Part shown: piece after piece, positions 1-6,519 of the stretch
How the letters are laid out: every line of letters begins with the position of its first letter
Numbering within the stretch: position 1 is the first letter of the stretch
DNA from: Actinomycetes bacterium
GTDB taxonomy: Bacteria > Actinomycetota > Actinomycetes > Mycobacteriales > Micromonosporaceae
Length of the DNA: 14,780 nt
Assembly (NCBI GenBank): GCA_021793335.1
Contig: JAJYSW010000058.1
Coordinates: forward strand, 1 to 14,780
Direction of reading: 5' to 3'
The notes under the pieces: generated by a model
Seen by the model: the letters and a program-made list of their open reading frames with translations, nothing else
Database searches by the model: none
What the model was told of the DNA's origin: nothing
Position numbers and translations under genes: made by a program

Positions 1-44
1 GCGCCCATGCCGCGATCCGGTGGGATCGCGGCATGGGCGCTTTT
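1..44 (+). terminator. Intrinsic terminator of a gene left of the window
   Basis: A perfect 18-bp stem (1-18 pairing with 23-40, arm GCGCCCATGCCGCGATCC), a 4-nt GGTG loop and then TTTT at 41-44. The T run is on the + strand, so it ends a rightward transcript whose gene lies outside the window. Nothing in 45-104 reads as a gene. Confidence 0.88.
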
Positions 45-104
45 CGGTCGCACTCTCGGGCGTTATGCGCAGGAGGTCCGGACGTCGGTGATACGTGTGC
101 TTAG

Positions 105-303
105 GCGAGCGGTCGGCGGTCGGCCTCCGGTCACGCCGTGGGGCGGTGGCAGTTCTGGTGGAGGTCCCGGATTCCGAGGGACTTGCGGACACGTGAACGC
201 CCTGTGGAGTCCGTGTCGGCCTCGGGAAACCGGGCAGTGGACGATGGAAGCAGGAATCCATCCGCAGCCGGGAATCTCCCTCTTGAAGAAGAGAGAGGAG
301 GTC
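105..303 (+). pseudogene. Decayed 3' tail of an IS200/IS605-type tnpB
   Basis: No intact gene fits here, but two frames give pieces that resemble the low-complexity C-terminal tail of TnpB proteins of actinobacterial IS200/IS605 (IS1341-like) elements. Bases 120-140 encode SASGHAV in one frame. From 142 the next frame gives GGGSSGGGPGFRG and, near 247-301, EAGIHPQPG followed by a Lys/Glu-rich end. A frameshift near 140 and a stop at 102-104 show that it is broken. The catalytic RuvC and zinc-finger parts are absent. The resemblance is from memory of the family, not from a search. The alternative is plain non-coding DNA; the adjacent hairpin and TCAA end favour the transposon reading. Confidence 0.42.
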
Positions 304-305
304 AA
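271..305 (+). mobile_element. Candidate right end of an IS200/IS605-family element
   Basis: The sequence GGAATC is followed by an imperfect hairpin: CTCC CTCTT (276-284), GAAG loop (285-288), AAGAG (289-293), a 3-nt AGA bulge and GGAG (297-300). The segment ends in TCAA at 302-305. Single-strand transposons of this family end in bulged sub-terminal hairpins and often cleave after TCAA; the right end also forms the scaffold part of the TnpB guide RNA. No tnpA and no left end are seen, so this is a remnant. The hairpin could secondarily stop transcription from the leftward gene ending at 302. Confidence 0.45.
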
Positions 306-763
306 TGGAGCGGGATGTCCATGCCGTGCTCGGCCTTGGGCCGGGGCCCGTGGATACGCTTGTCGGCTTCGGTGATCGCGACGTCATTGATGCTCGCCTC
401 GCGGCGTCGCATGAGGCCGTGGTCGTCGAATTCCCATAGTTCGTTGCCGTAGCTGCGCCACCACTGTCCCCCGGTGTCGTGCCACTCGTACTGGAAGCGA
501 ACGGCGATCCGGTTCTCGCGGAACCCCCACAGGCTCTTGCGCAGCGCATAGCCCAGTTCGCGCTGCCACTTCCGGCTCAGGAACTCGATGATCGCCTCGC
601 GACCGGTGACGAAGGTGTCCCGGTTCCGCCACTGCGAGTCCGCGGTGTAGGCCAGCGCCACGCGCTGTGGATCGCGGGTGTTCCACGCGTCTTCGGCGGC
701 CTGGACCTTCTGAAGCGCGGTGTCGAGAGTGAACGGCGGGTAGGGCGGTCGGTCTTCGGACAT
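302..763 (-). CDS. DUF1348 / NTF2-like (SnoaL fold) small protein
   Basis: A protein of 153 aa matching the DUF1348 group of NTF2-like proteins. Visible features are an N-terminal helix region (QAAEDAWNTRDP), the segment VALAYTADSQWRNRD, then Trp/Arg-rich strands (FLSRKWQRELGYALRKSLWGF, VRFQYEWHD, WRSYGNELWEFDDHGLMRRREASIND). The length is normal for the family. The biochemical role is not established; the cone-shaped fold usually forms a ligand pocket or a small enzyme. The start is ATG with a GAGGAG ribosome site (769-774) 5 nt upstream. It is divergent from the TetR gene at 850 and shares two operators with it, so it is probably that regulator's target. Its TGA stop (302-304) coincides with the TCAA end of the transposon remnant, so the last codon and stop may have been donated by the insertion. 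Confidence 0.85.
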   Translation of the reverse strand: MSEDRPPYPPFTLDTALQKVQAAEDAWNTRDPQRVALAYTADSQWRNRDTFVTGREAIIEFLSRKWQRELGYALRKSLWGFRENRIAVRFQYEWHDTGGQWWRSYGNELWEFDDHGLMRRREASINDVAITEADKRIHGPRPKAEHGMDIPLH

Positions 764-779
764 ACGGTCTCCTCAGGTT

Positions 780-795
780 GAGAACGATCATTCTC
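780..795. promoter_or_regulatory. Operator 1 of the DUF1348/TetR divergent region
   Basis: GAGAACGATCATTCTC is an inverted repeat (GAGAA-N6-TTCTC) differing from operator 2 at few positions; the shared consensus is GAGAAYG-NN-CATTCTC. It lies 17-32 bp before the DUF1348 start, where a TetR repressor would block that gene. The flanking TTGAGA (778-783) resembles a -35 box. Confidence 0.65.
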
Positions 796-815
796 CATCG
801 ATGGAGGCTAGTGTA

Positions 816-831
816 GAGAATGCACATTCTC
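816..831. promoter_or_regulatory. Operator 2 of the DUF1348/TetR divergent region
   Basis: GAGAATGCACATTCTC has perfect 7-bp arms (GAGAATG/CATTCTC) around CA. Its centre is 36 bp from that of operator 1, and a 14-bp perfect palindrome CTCCATCGATGGAG (793-806) lies between them. Read leftward, TTGAGA (829-834) with a 17-bp spacer to TAGCCT is a possible promoter for DUF1348. The site overlaps an in-frame ATG at 820, which argues that this ATG is not the TetR start. Confidence 0.68.
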
Positions 832-849
832 AACGTCAAGGAGCTCCGG

Positions 850-1446
850 ATGCCGGCCCCGATCACCGCCGAACAGACCCGCCGAGACCGCGAGATCCTG
901 CTCGATACGGCCGAACGGCTCTTCTACGAACGCGGCGTCCAAGCGGTCGGCATGAACGAGATCCGCTCAGCCTCCGGCCTGCCGTTGAAGCGGATCTACC
1001 GGCTCTTCGCCGCGAAAGAGGATCTGGCCGTGGCGATGCTCAACCGTCGCGACCGGCGATGGCGGGCGAGTCTGGCCGCTTACGTCGAACCGGTCACCGA
1101 CCCGGCCGAACGGCTCCTGGCGGTCTTCGACTGGCTGGCCGACTGGTTCGTTGCGCCTGGATTCCGCGGATGCGCCTGGATCAACGCCTATGGCGAGCTC
1201 GGTTCGACATCGAAGGCCGTGCTGACCGAAGTCGAAACGCATAAGCAGGCGTTCCACGATCAGATCACCGCATGGGCCAGGGCCGCCGATGTGCCGGCCG
1301 CGGAGGCGGTCTTCCTCCTCGCCGAAGGCGCCATTGTCACCGCCGGCATCACCGGCGACCCGGCCCCGGCTCGCCATGCACGAACCGCCGTGGCGGCCTT
1401 GCTCAGGACATCACCGCCTCGGACCGCACCGTCAACGGCCTCCTGA
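850..1446 (+). CDS. TetR-family transcriptional regulator
   Basis: A one-component repressor of 198 aa. The N-terminal helix-turn-helix is clear: DREILLDTAERLFYERGVQAVGMNEIRSASGLPLKRIYRLFAAKEDL (about residues 14-60). The C-terminal helical ligand domain contains the GCAWINAYGELGSTS segment common in one TetR subgroup. An in-frame ATG at 820 would add 10 residues, but it lies inside operator 2, whereas ATG 850 has an AAGGAG site (839-844) 5-6 nt upstream and gives a typical N-terminus (MPAPITAEQTRR). It is divergent from the DUF1348 gene and probably controls both genes through the two operators. The inducing ligand is unknown. It converges on the copper ATPase gene with only 10 nt between the stops. 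Confidence 0.88.
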   Translation: MPAPITAEQTRRDREILLDTAERLFYERGVQAVGMNEIRSASGLPLKRIYRLFAAKEDLAVAMLNRRDRRWRASLAAYVEPVTDPAERLLAVFDWLADWFVAPGFRGCAWINAYGELGSTSKAVLTEVETHKQAFHDQITAWARAADVPAAEAVFLLAEGAIVTAGITGDPAPARHARTAVAALLRTSPPRTAPSTAS

Positions 1447-1456
1447 GCCGCAGCGG

Positions 1457-3562
1457 CTATGACTCCGGTGTGAGCTCGACGCGGCGCAGCAGCTGAGCGT
1501 TGAGGGCGACCACGATCGTGGAGGCCGACATCAGCACCGCGCCGACGGCGGGGCTGAGCGTGAACCCGGCCCAGGCCAGGACGCCCGCCGCGAGCGGAAT
1601 CGCGACGATGTTATAACCGGCGGCCCAGCCGAGGTTCTCGATCATCTTGCGGTAGCCGGCCTTCGACAGGCGTCGGACACCGCCGACGCCGCGGGGATCG
1701 GAGGAGGCCAGGACGACCCCGGCCGACTCGATCGCCACGTCCGTGCCGGCCCCGATCGCGATGCCGACATCGGCCCGAGCCAGCGCCGGAGCATCGTTGA
1801 CGCCGTCGCCGACCATCGCCACGCGCAGACCCCGCGCCTGCAAATCGGCGACGGCCTGGTCCTTGTCGGCGGGCAGGACCTCGGCGAAGACCTCGTCGCG
1901 GCCCTCGATGAAACCGAGGTCGGCGGCCACGGCCTCGGCGACGGCCCTGGCGTCGCCGGTGATCATCGCGATCTTCTCGACCCCTTGTGCTCGCAGATCC
2001 TCGATGGCCCTCTTGGCCTCGGGCCGGACCTCGTCTTCGAGCGCGATCGCGCCGAGCACCCGGACCTCCTCGCCGATGGCGATGAGGTGCAGGACCGTCG
2101 CGCCGCGGCTCGACCAGGCGTCGATCGACTCGTCCAATTCGCTCGGCGAGGCGAGGCCCAGTTCGCGCAGCAGCGCCGGGCCGCCCACCGCGTACCTGCG
2201 GCCCTCGACGGTGGCCTCGACGCCTTTGCCGGTGCGGGAGCGAAAGTCGGAGGCGCGCGGGGCTTCGCCGTGCAGGCGGCCGCGGTGGGCGACGATCGCG
2301 CGGGCCAGGGGATGCTCGGAGTCGGATTCGACCGCCGCGGCCAGACGCAGCACCTCCTCGGCATCGACTCCGTCGGCCCCCGCCAGCCCCGCGACGGTGT
2401 GCTCGCCTCGGGTCAGTGTGCCGGTCTTGTCGAACAGGACGGCGTCGACGGTGCGCATCCGCTCGATCGCGAGCCGGTCCTTGACCAGGACGCCGGACTT
2501 GGCCGACACGGCCGTGGTGATCGCGACGACCAGCGGAATGGCCAGGCCGAGTGCGTGGGGGCAGGCGATGACCAGGACCGTGACGGTCCTGACCACACCG
2601 GAGGTGACGTCGCCGATGAGCGACCAGACGACGAAGGTGATCGCGCCTGCGCCCATGGCGATATAGAACAGCAGGGCCGCGAATCGGTCGGCCAGGACCT
2701 GACCGCGCCCTTTCGATGACTGGGCCTGGGAGACCAGGCGTTGGATGCCGGCCAGCGCGGTGTCGTCGCCGACCGCGTCGACGCGGACCCGGATCGCCGA
2801 ATCGGTGGCGACGGTCCCGGCCACGACCCGCTCGCCCGGTCCCCTCACGACGGGCCTGGACTCGCCGGTGATCATGGACTCGTCCATTTCGGCCTCGCCT
2901 TGAGTGACCTCGCCGTCGGCCGGGACGCGGGAGCCGGAGCGGACGAGCACCGTGTCGCCGACGGCGAGGTCGGTGACGGGGACGGCCTCGGTCGAGCCGT
3001 CGTCGCGGATGCGCTCGGCTTCGTCGGGCAGCAGCTCGGCCAGCGCGGCGAGCGCGCCCTGGGCCTGCCCGATGGCCTTCATCTCCTGCCAGTGGCCCAG
3101 CAGCATGATGGTCACCAGTGCGCCCAGTTCCCACCAGAATTCGAGGTCGAACAGGCCGAGACTGCTCACCAGGGAGGCGATGTAGGCGACTGTGATGGCG
3201 GTGGCGATCAGGAGCATCATGCCCGGGGCTCGGCTCCGGACCTCGTGGACGCCGCCGGTGAGGAACGGCCATCCGCCGTAGAAGAACACCGCCGTGCCGA
3301 GGACGGGCCCGACGAGTTCGATGCCGGGGAAGTCCAGCGTGTAGCCGAACCAGTCCATGACCATGGAGCTGGTCGCGGTCAGCGGGATCGTCAGGATGAG
3401 GCTGAGCCAGAACTTGCGGCGGAACATCTCCGGGTCATGCCCGGCATGCTCACCATGCCCGCCATGCCCGCCGTGGCCCGCGTGCTCGCCGTGTGCCGCA
3501 GCGCCGCCCCGGTGGTGCTCGTGGTGCCTCACGTGGTCGCCGTGGGTGTGGGGATCGCTCAC
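1457..3562 (-). CDS. copB: Copper-translocating P1B-3 ATPase (CopB type, CPH motif)
   Basis: Membrane ATPase of 701 aa that should export copper (P1B-3 enzymes move Cu(II), Cu(I) or Ag(I)). The first 42 residues hold 14 histidines in HGEHAGHGG-type repeats and there is no CxxC metal-binding domain, as in CopB. In order: TGES at 232-235 (dephosphorylation loop), CPH at 334-336 in the metal-path helix, phosphorylated Asp378 in DKTGTLT, HP at 417-418 (nucleotide domain), GDGVND at 585-590, YN at 651-652, and MSAST at 678-682, the subgroup signature of the last helix. Start is GTG with AAGGAGG (3568-3574) 5 nt upstream. It is divergent from copZ-copA, and its promoter carries a copper-type operator. 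Substrate oxidation state cannot be fixed from sequence. Confidence 0.93.
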   Translation of the reverse strand: MSDPHTHGDHVRHHEHHRGGAAAHGEHAGHGGHGGHGEHAGHDPEMFRRKFWLSLILTIPLTATSSMVMDWFGYTLDFPGIELVGPVLGTAVFFYGGWPFLTGGVHEVRSRAPGMMLLIATAITVAYIASLVSSLGLFDLEFWWELGALVTIMLLGHWQEMKAIGQAQGALAALAELLPDEAERIRDDGSTEAVPVTDLAVGDTVLVRSGSRVPADGEVTQGEAEMDESMITGESRPVVRGPGERVVAGTVATDSAIRVRVDAVGDDTALAGIQRLVSQAQSSKGRGQVLADRFAALLFYIAMGAGAITFVVWSLIGDVTSGVVRTVTVLVIACPHALGLAIPLVVAITTAVSAKSGVLVKDRLAIERMRTVDAVLFDKTGTLTRGEHTVAGLAGADGVDAEEVLRLAAAVESDSEHPLARAIVAHRGRLHGEAPRASDFRSRTGKGVEATVEGRRYAVGGPALLRELGLASPSELDESIDAWSSRGATVLHLIAIGEEVRVLGAIALEDEVRPEAKRAIEDLRAQGVEKIAMITGDARAVAEAVAADLGFIEGRDEVFAEVLPADKDQAVADLQARGLRVAMVGDGVNDAPALARADVGIAIGAGTDVAIESAGVVLASSDPRGVGGVRRLSKAGYRKMIENLGWAAGYNIVAIPLAAGVLAWAGFTLSPAVGAVLMSASTIVVALNAQLLRRVELTPES

Positions 3563-3599
3563 TGGAGCCTCCTTCCGCGCCGTCGTCCGCCGGCCGGAC

Positions 3600-3627
3600 C
3601 ATATACCCGCAGGGGGTATCTCGACAA
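3600..3627 (-). promoter_or_regulatory. copB promoter with CsoR-type operator in the spacer
   Basis: On the minus strand TTGTCG (3622-3627) and TATATG (3600-3605) are 16 bp apart. The spacer and -10 contain the 17-bp inverted repeat ATACCC-N5-GGGTAT at 3603-3619 (+ strand ATACCCGCAGGGGGTAT). Such G-tract palindromes with A/T ends are typical binding sites of the Cu(I) sensor CsoR. A repressor here would exclude RNA polymerase; the predicted 5' leader is about 30 nt. Confidence 0.78.
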
Positions 3628-3773
3628 GCCGGTTCGGCCCCTGCGACCATGATGATATTCCCAGCCGGGCCCGAACCGGCCGGTTTCGCGCAATCGGCGC
3701 GCAGCACCGGGTCGCCCGGCGGTCGCATTCACATCAAGGCCCGACCCGAGGCGGCCATCACAACCCTCACCCC

Positions 3774-3800
3774 TTGTCGAATACCCCGTGCGGGTATAGC
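3774..3800 (+). promoter_or_regulatory. copZ-copA promoter with CsoR-type operator in the spacer
   Basis: TTGTCG (3774-3779) and TATAGC (3795-3800) are 15 bp apart, slightly short. The spacer is filled by ATACCCCGTGCGGGTAT (3781-3797), the same ATACCC-N5-GGGTAT palindrome as before copB, and the -35 box is identical to that of copB. Start of copZ is 55 bp downstream of the -10. Confidence 0.72.
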
Positions 3801-3813
3801 GTTCCCCATATTG

Positions 3814-3830
3814 ATACCCCACGGGGGTAT
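3814..3830. promoter_or_regulatory. Second CsoR-type operator before copZ
   Basis: ATACCCCACGGGGGTAT repeats the 17-bp palindrome 33 bp (centre to centre) after the previous site, placing it just after the predicted transcription start and on about the same face of the helix three turns away. It may act as a roadblock or allow two repressor tetramers to bind. CATATT at 3807-3812 could be an alternative -10. Confidence 0.72.
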
Positions 3831-3854
3831 GATTCACGGAGAGGAGCATGTGCG

Positions 3855-4067
3855 ATGGCGACGAACGAGTACCAGGTGACGGGCATGACGTGCGGACACT
3901 GCGAGATGTCGGTCCGCGAGGAGGTCGGCGCACTCCCCGGAGTCGAAGACGTCCAGGTCAGCGCACAGACCGGCAAGCTCCTCGTGACGGGCCTCGGCGA
4001 GATCGATGATGCACGGGTCCTGGCGGCGGTGGAAGCATCGGGCTACTCGGCGGTGAGGTCGGCATGA
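3855..4067 (+). CDS. copZ: Copper chaperone CopZ (heavy-metal-associated domain)
   Basis: A cytoplasmic 70-aa protein consisting of one HMA domain (ferredoxin-like fold). It binds Cu(I) through Cys13 and Cys16 in GMTCGHC and would hand copper to the ATPase CopA, and possibly to the copper sensor. The typical helix-strand pattern follows (SVREEVGALPGVEDVQVSAQTGKLLVTG), ending with the AVEASGYSAV helix. The ATG at 3855 has GGAGAGGAG (3838-3846) 8 nt upstream; the reading frame is open further upstream, but that part crosses the promoter and operators. It is the first gene of a copZ-copA unit, 70 bp before copA, behind two copper-type operators. Confidence 0.93.
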   Translation: MATNEYQVTGMTCGHCEMSVREEVGALPGVEDVQVSAQTGKLLVTGLGEIDDARVLAAVEASGYSAVRSA

Positions 4068-4137
4068 GGACGGGCGCACGACGCGTGCTCCTCCCGGCAC
4101 GAGGCCGAAACGTCGGCGGCCCGAAGGAGGGAAGCAG

Positions 4138-6411
4138 ATGAGCATTCCAGCGGCCCCGAAGGGGACGATCGGCATCGAGCTGGAGATCGGCGGGATGACC
4201 TGCGCCTCCTGCGCGATGCGGATCGAGAAGAAGCTGAACCGGCTCAGCGATGTCGCGGCGACGGTGAACTACGCGACGGAGAAGGCCAGCGTCACCGTCC
4301 CGGACGGTTACGATCCCGCGCTGCTGATCGCCGAGGTGGAGAAGACCGGGTACACGGCGGCGCTGCCCGAGCCCGAGAGCGAGGAGGGCCCGCCCTCCTC
4401 GGACGCCGCCGCTGCGGACGCGACGGACCCGGAACTGACGCCGCTGCGGCAGCGGCTGATCGGGGCGACCGTCCTGAGCGTCCCGGTCATCGCGATGGCG
4501 ATGATCCCGCCATTGCAGTTCACTTACTGGCAGTGGGCCTCGCTCACCCTGGCCGCCCCCGTCATCGTGTGGGGGGCGTGGCCGTTCCACAAGGCCGCGT
4601 GGACGAACCTCAAGCACGGGACCGCGACGATGGACACGCTCATCTCGATGGGCACGTCCGCGGCGCTGCTGTGGTCGCTGTACGCGCTGTTCTTCGGAAC
4701 CGCCGGGACACCGGGCATGACACACCCCTTCGAATTCACGATCGCGCCCTCCGACGGAGCGGCGAACATCTATCTCGAAGTGGGCGCGGGAGTGACGATG
4801 TTCCTCCTCGCGGGACGCTACTTCGAGAAACGGTCCAAGCGAAGGGCCGGGGCGGCGCTGCGCGCCCTGCTCGAACTGGGCGTCAAAGAGGTCTCGGTGC
4901 TGCGTGGCGGCACCGAGGTGAAGATCCCCGCCGAGAAGCTGCGAGTGGGCGATGAGTTCGTGGTCCGTCCCGGCGAGAAGATCGCCACCGACGGCCGCGT
5001 GGTCTCGGGCACTTCCGCCGTGGACGCCTCCATGCTCACCGGCGAATCCGTGCCGGTGGAGGTCGGCGAGGGCGACGCCGTCACCGGTGCGACCGTGAAC
5101 GCCGGCGGGCGCCTGGTGGTCCGCGCGACCCGGGTCGGCTCGGACACGCAGCTGGCGCAGATGGCCAGGCTCGTCGAGGAAGCCCAGTCCGGCAAGGCCG
5201 AGGTCCAGCGCCTGGCCGACAGGATCTCGAGTGTGTTCGTGCCGATCGTGATCATGATCGCCGTCGCCGCGCTCGGCGTGTGGCTGTGGGCCGGATTCCC
5301 GGTCGCCGCCGCGTTCACCGCCGCGGTCGCGGTCCTGGTCATCGCCTGCCCGTGCGCCCTGGGTCTGGCGACCCCGACGGCGCTGCTGGTCGGCACCGGC
5401 CGCGGCGCGCAGATGGGTGTGCTGATCAAGGGCCCGGAGGTGCTGGAGTCCACGCGCAGGGTCGACACCGTGGTGCTGGACAAGACCGGCACCGTCACCA
5501 CCGGTGAGATGACCCTCGTCGACGTGATCGCCGAGCCCGGCCAGGACCGGGTCGAGCTGCTGCGACTGGCCGGCGCCGTGGAGCACGCCTCCGAGCACCC
5601 GATCGCACGGGCGGTCGCCAGAGGCGCGGCCGAGGAGATCGGCGAGCTGCCGGTCCCCGAGGACTTCGTGAACATCGAAGGCAGGGGCGTGCAGGGCGTC
5701 GTCGACGGGCGTCCGGTCCTGGTGGGCCGCGAATCGCTGCTGGCCGAACGGTCGCTGCCGCTCGGCGAGGAGCTCGCCTCCGCCAAGGAACGCGCCGAGG
5801 CCGAAGGCAAGACCGTCGTCGCCGTCGGCTGGGACGGGCGGGCGCGGGGCGTCCTGGTCATCGCCGACACCCTCAAGCCGACCAGTGCCGAAGCGGTCGC
5901 GCAGCTCAAGGCCATCGGGCTCGCCCCGGTGCTGCTGACCGGCGACAACGAGGCCGTGGCTCGGCGGATCGCCGCCGAGGTCGGCATCGAGGAGGTCATC
6001 GCCGAGGTCCTGCCCGAAGGCAAGGTCGACGTCATCTCCCGCCTACAGCGGGAGGGGAAGACCGTCGCGATGGTCGGCGACGGCGTCAACGACGCCCCGG
6101 CCCTCGCCCGGGCCGATCTGGGCCTGGCGATGGGCACCGGCTCCGACGTCGCGATCGAGGCTTCGGACCTGACCCTCGTGCGCGGGGACCTGCGCAGCGC
6201 CGTGGACGCGATCCGCCTCTCGCGCAAGACACTCGGCACGATCAAAACGAACCTGTTCTGGGCGTTCGCCTATAACGTCGCCGCGATCCCGATCGCGGCG
6301 CTCGGGATGCTCAACCCCATGCTCGCGGGCGCGGCGATGGCCTTCTCCAGCGTCTTCGTCGTCGGCAACAGCCTGCGTCTGCGGGGTTTCAAGAGCATCG
6401 CGCCGAAATGA
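4138..6411 (+). CDS. copA: Cu(I)-exporting P1B-1 ATPase CopA
   Basis: Inner-membrane Cu(I) exporter of 757 aa. One N-terminal HMA domain (about 12-75) has GMTCASC with Cys22 and Cys25, followed by an acidic linker (76-100). Two N-terminal helices precede the standard six. Motifs in order: TGES 301-304, CPC 404-406 (transmembrane Cu site), phosphorylated Asp448 in DKTGTVT, HP 487-488, GDGVND 647-652, Tyr712-Asn713 in the seventh helix and MAFSS 734-738 in the eighth, all diagnostic for P1B-1. ATG 4138 has AAGGAGG (4124-4130) 7 nt upstream. It is probably co-transcribed with copZ. It complements the CPH-type ATPase encoded on the other side of the shared control region. Full length, with no sign of decay. 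Confidence 0.96.
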   Translation: MSIPAAPKGTIGIELEIGGMTCASCAMRIEKKLNRLSDVAATVNYATEKASVTVPDGYDPALLIAEVEKTGYTAALPEPESEEGPPSSDAAAADATDPELTPLRQRLIGATVLSVPVIAMAMIPPLQFTYWQWASLTLAAPVIVWGAWPFHKAAWTNLKHGTATMDTLISMGTSAALLWSLYALFFGTAGTPGMTHPFEFTIAPSDGAANIYLEVGAGVTMFLLAGRYFEKRSKRRAGAALRALLELGVKEVSVLRGGTEVKIPAEKLRVGDEFVVRPGEKIATDGRVVSGTSAVDASMLTGESVPVEVGEGDAVTGATVNAGGRLVVRATRVGSDTQLAQMARLVEEAQSGKAEVQRLADRISSVFVPIVIMIAVAALGVWLWAGFPVAAAFTAAVAVLVIACPCALGLATPTALLVGTGRGAQMGVLIKGPEVLESTRRVDTVVLDKTGTVTTGEMTLVDVIAEPGQDRVELLRLAGAVEHASEHPIARAVARGAAEEIGELPVPEDFVNIEGRGVQGVVDGRPVLVGRESLLAERSLPLGEELASAKERAEAEGKTVVAVGWDGRARGVLVIADTLKPTSAEAVAQLKAIGLAPVLLTGDNEAVARRIAAEVGIEEVIAEVLPEGKVDVISRLQREGKTVAMVGDGVNDAPALARADLGLAMGTGSDVAIEASDLTLVRGDLRSAVDAIRLSRKTLGTIKTNLFWAFAYNVAAIPIAALGMLNPMLAGAAMAFSSVFVVGNSLRLRGFKSIAPK

Positions 6412-6435
6412 TGCGACGGCCTCGCCCACACGAGA

Positions 6436-6461
6436 CCGGCCGGGCCGAGCGGCCCGGCCGG
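6436..6461. terminator. GC hairpin between convergent copA and prpC
   Basis: A perfect 11-bp stem, CCGGCCGGGCC (6436-6446) with GGCCCGGCCGG (6451-6461), and a GAGC loop. It lies 24 nt after the copA stop and 58 nt beyond the prpC stop. There is no T run, which is common for actinobacterial terminators; the symmetry lets it serve both strands. Confidence 0.6.
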
Positions 6462-6519
6462 AGCGTACGAGTGCGACGCGGCGGCGCGGCTCCTCACCGG
6501 TTCACGGTGCGGGGCCGTT

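Noticed and set aside
305..439. A short + strand frame beginning ATG at 305 right behind a strong AGGAGG.
   Set aside because: The purine run belongs to the hairpin of the transposon remnant, the spacing is too short, and the frame is antisense to the DUF1348 gene with no recognisable product.
1446..1458. Palindrome AGCCGCAGCGGCT between the convergent TetR and copB stops as a terminator.
   Set aside because: Only about four stable pairs with a five-base loop and no T run; too weak, though it spans both stop codons.
3674..3685. Perfect 12-bp palindrome AACCGGCCGGTT midway between the divergent copper promoters.
   Set aside because: In DNA of this GC content such a palindrome is expected by chance, and it is far from both -35 boxes and occurs once.
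3357..3854. N-terminal extension of CopZ from ATG 3357 (236-aa version).
   Set aside because: It would cross the copB start, both promoters and all three operators; ATG 3855 has a ribosome site and matches the normal chaperone length.
3958..5598. Long minus-strand frame opposite copA (546 aa).
   Set aside because: His/Arg/Asp-rich low-complexity translation typical of a shadow frame; copA on the + strand has all P-type ATPase motifs.
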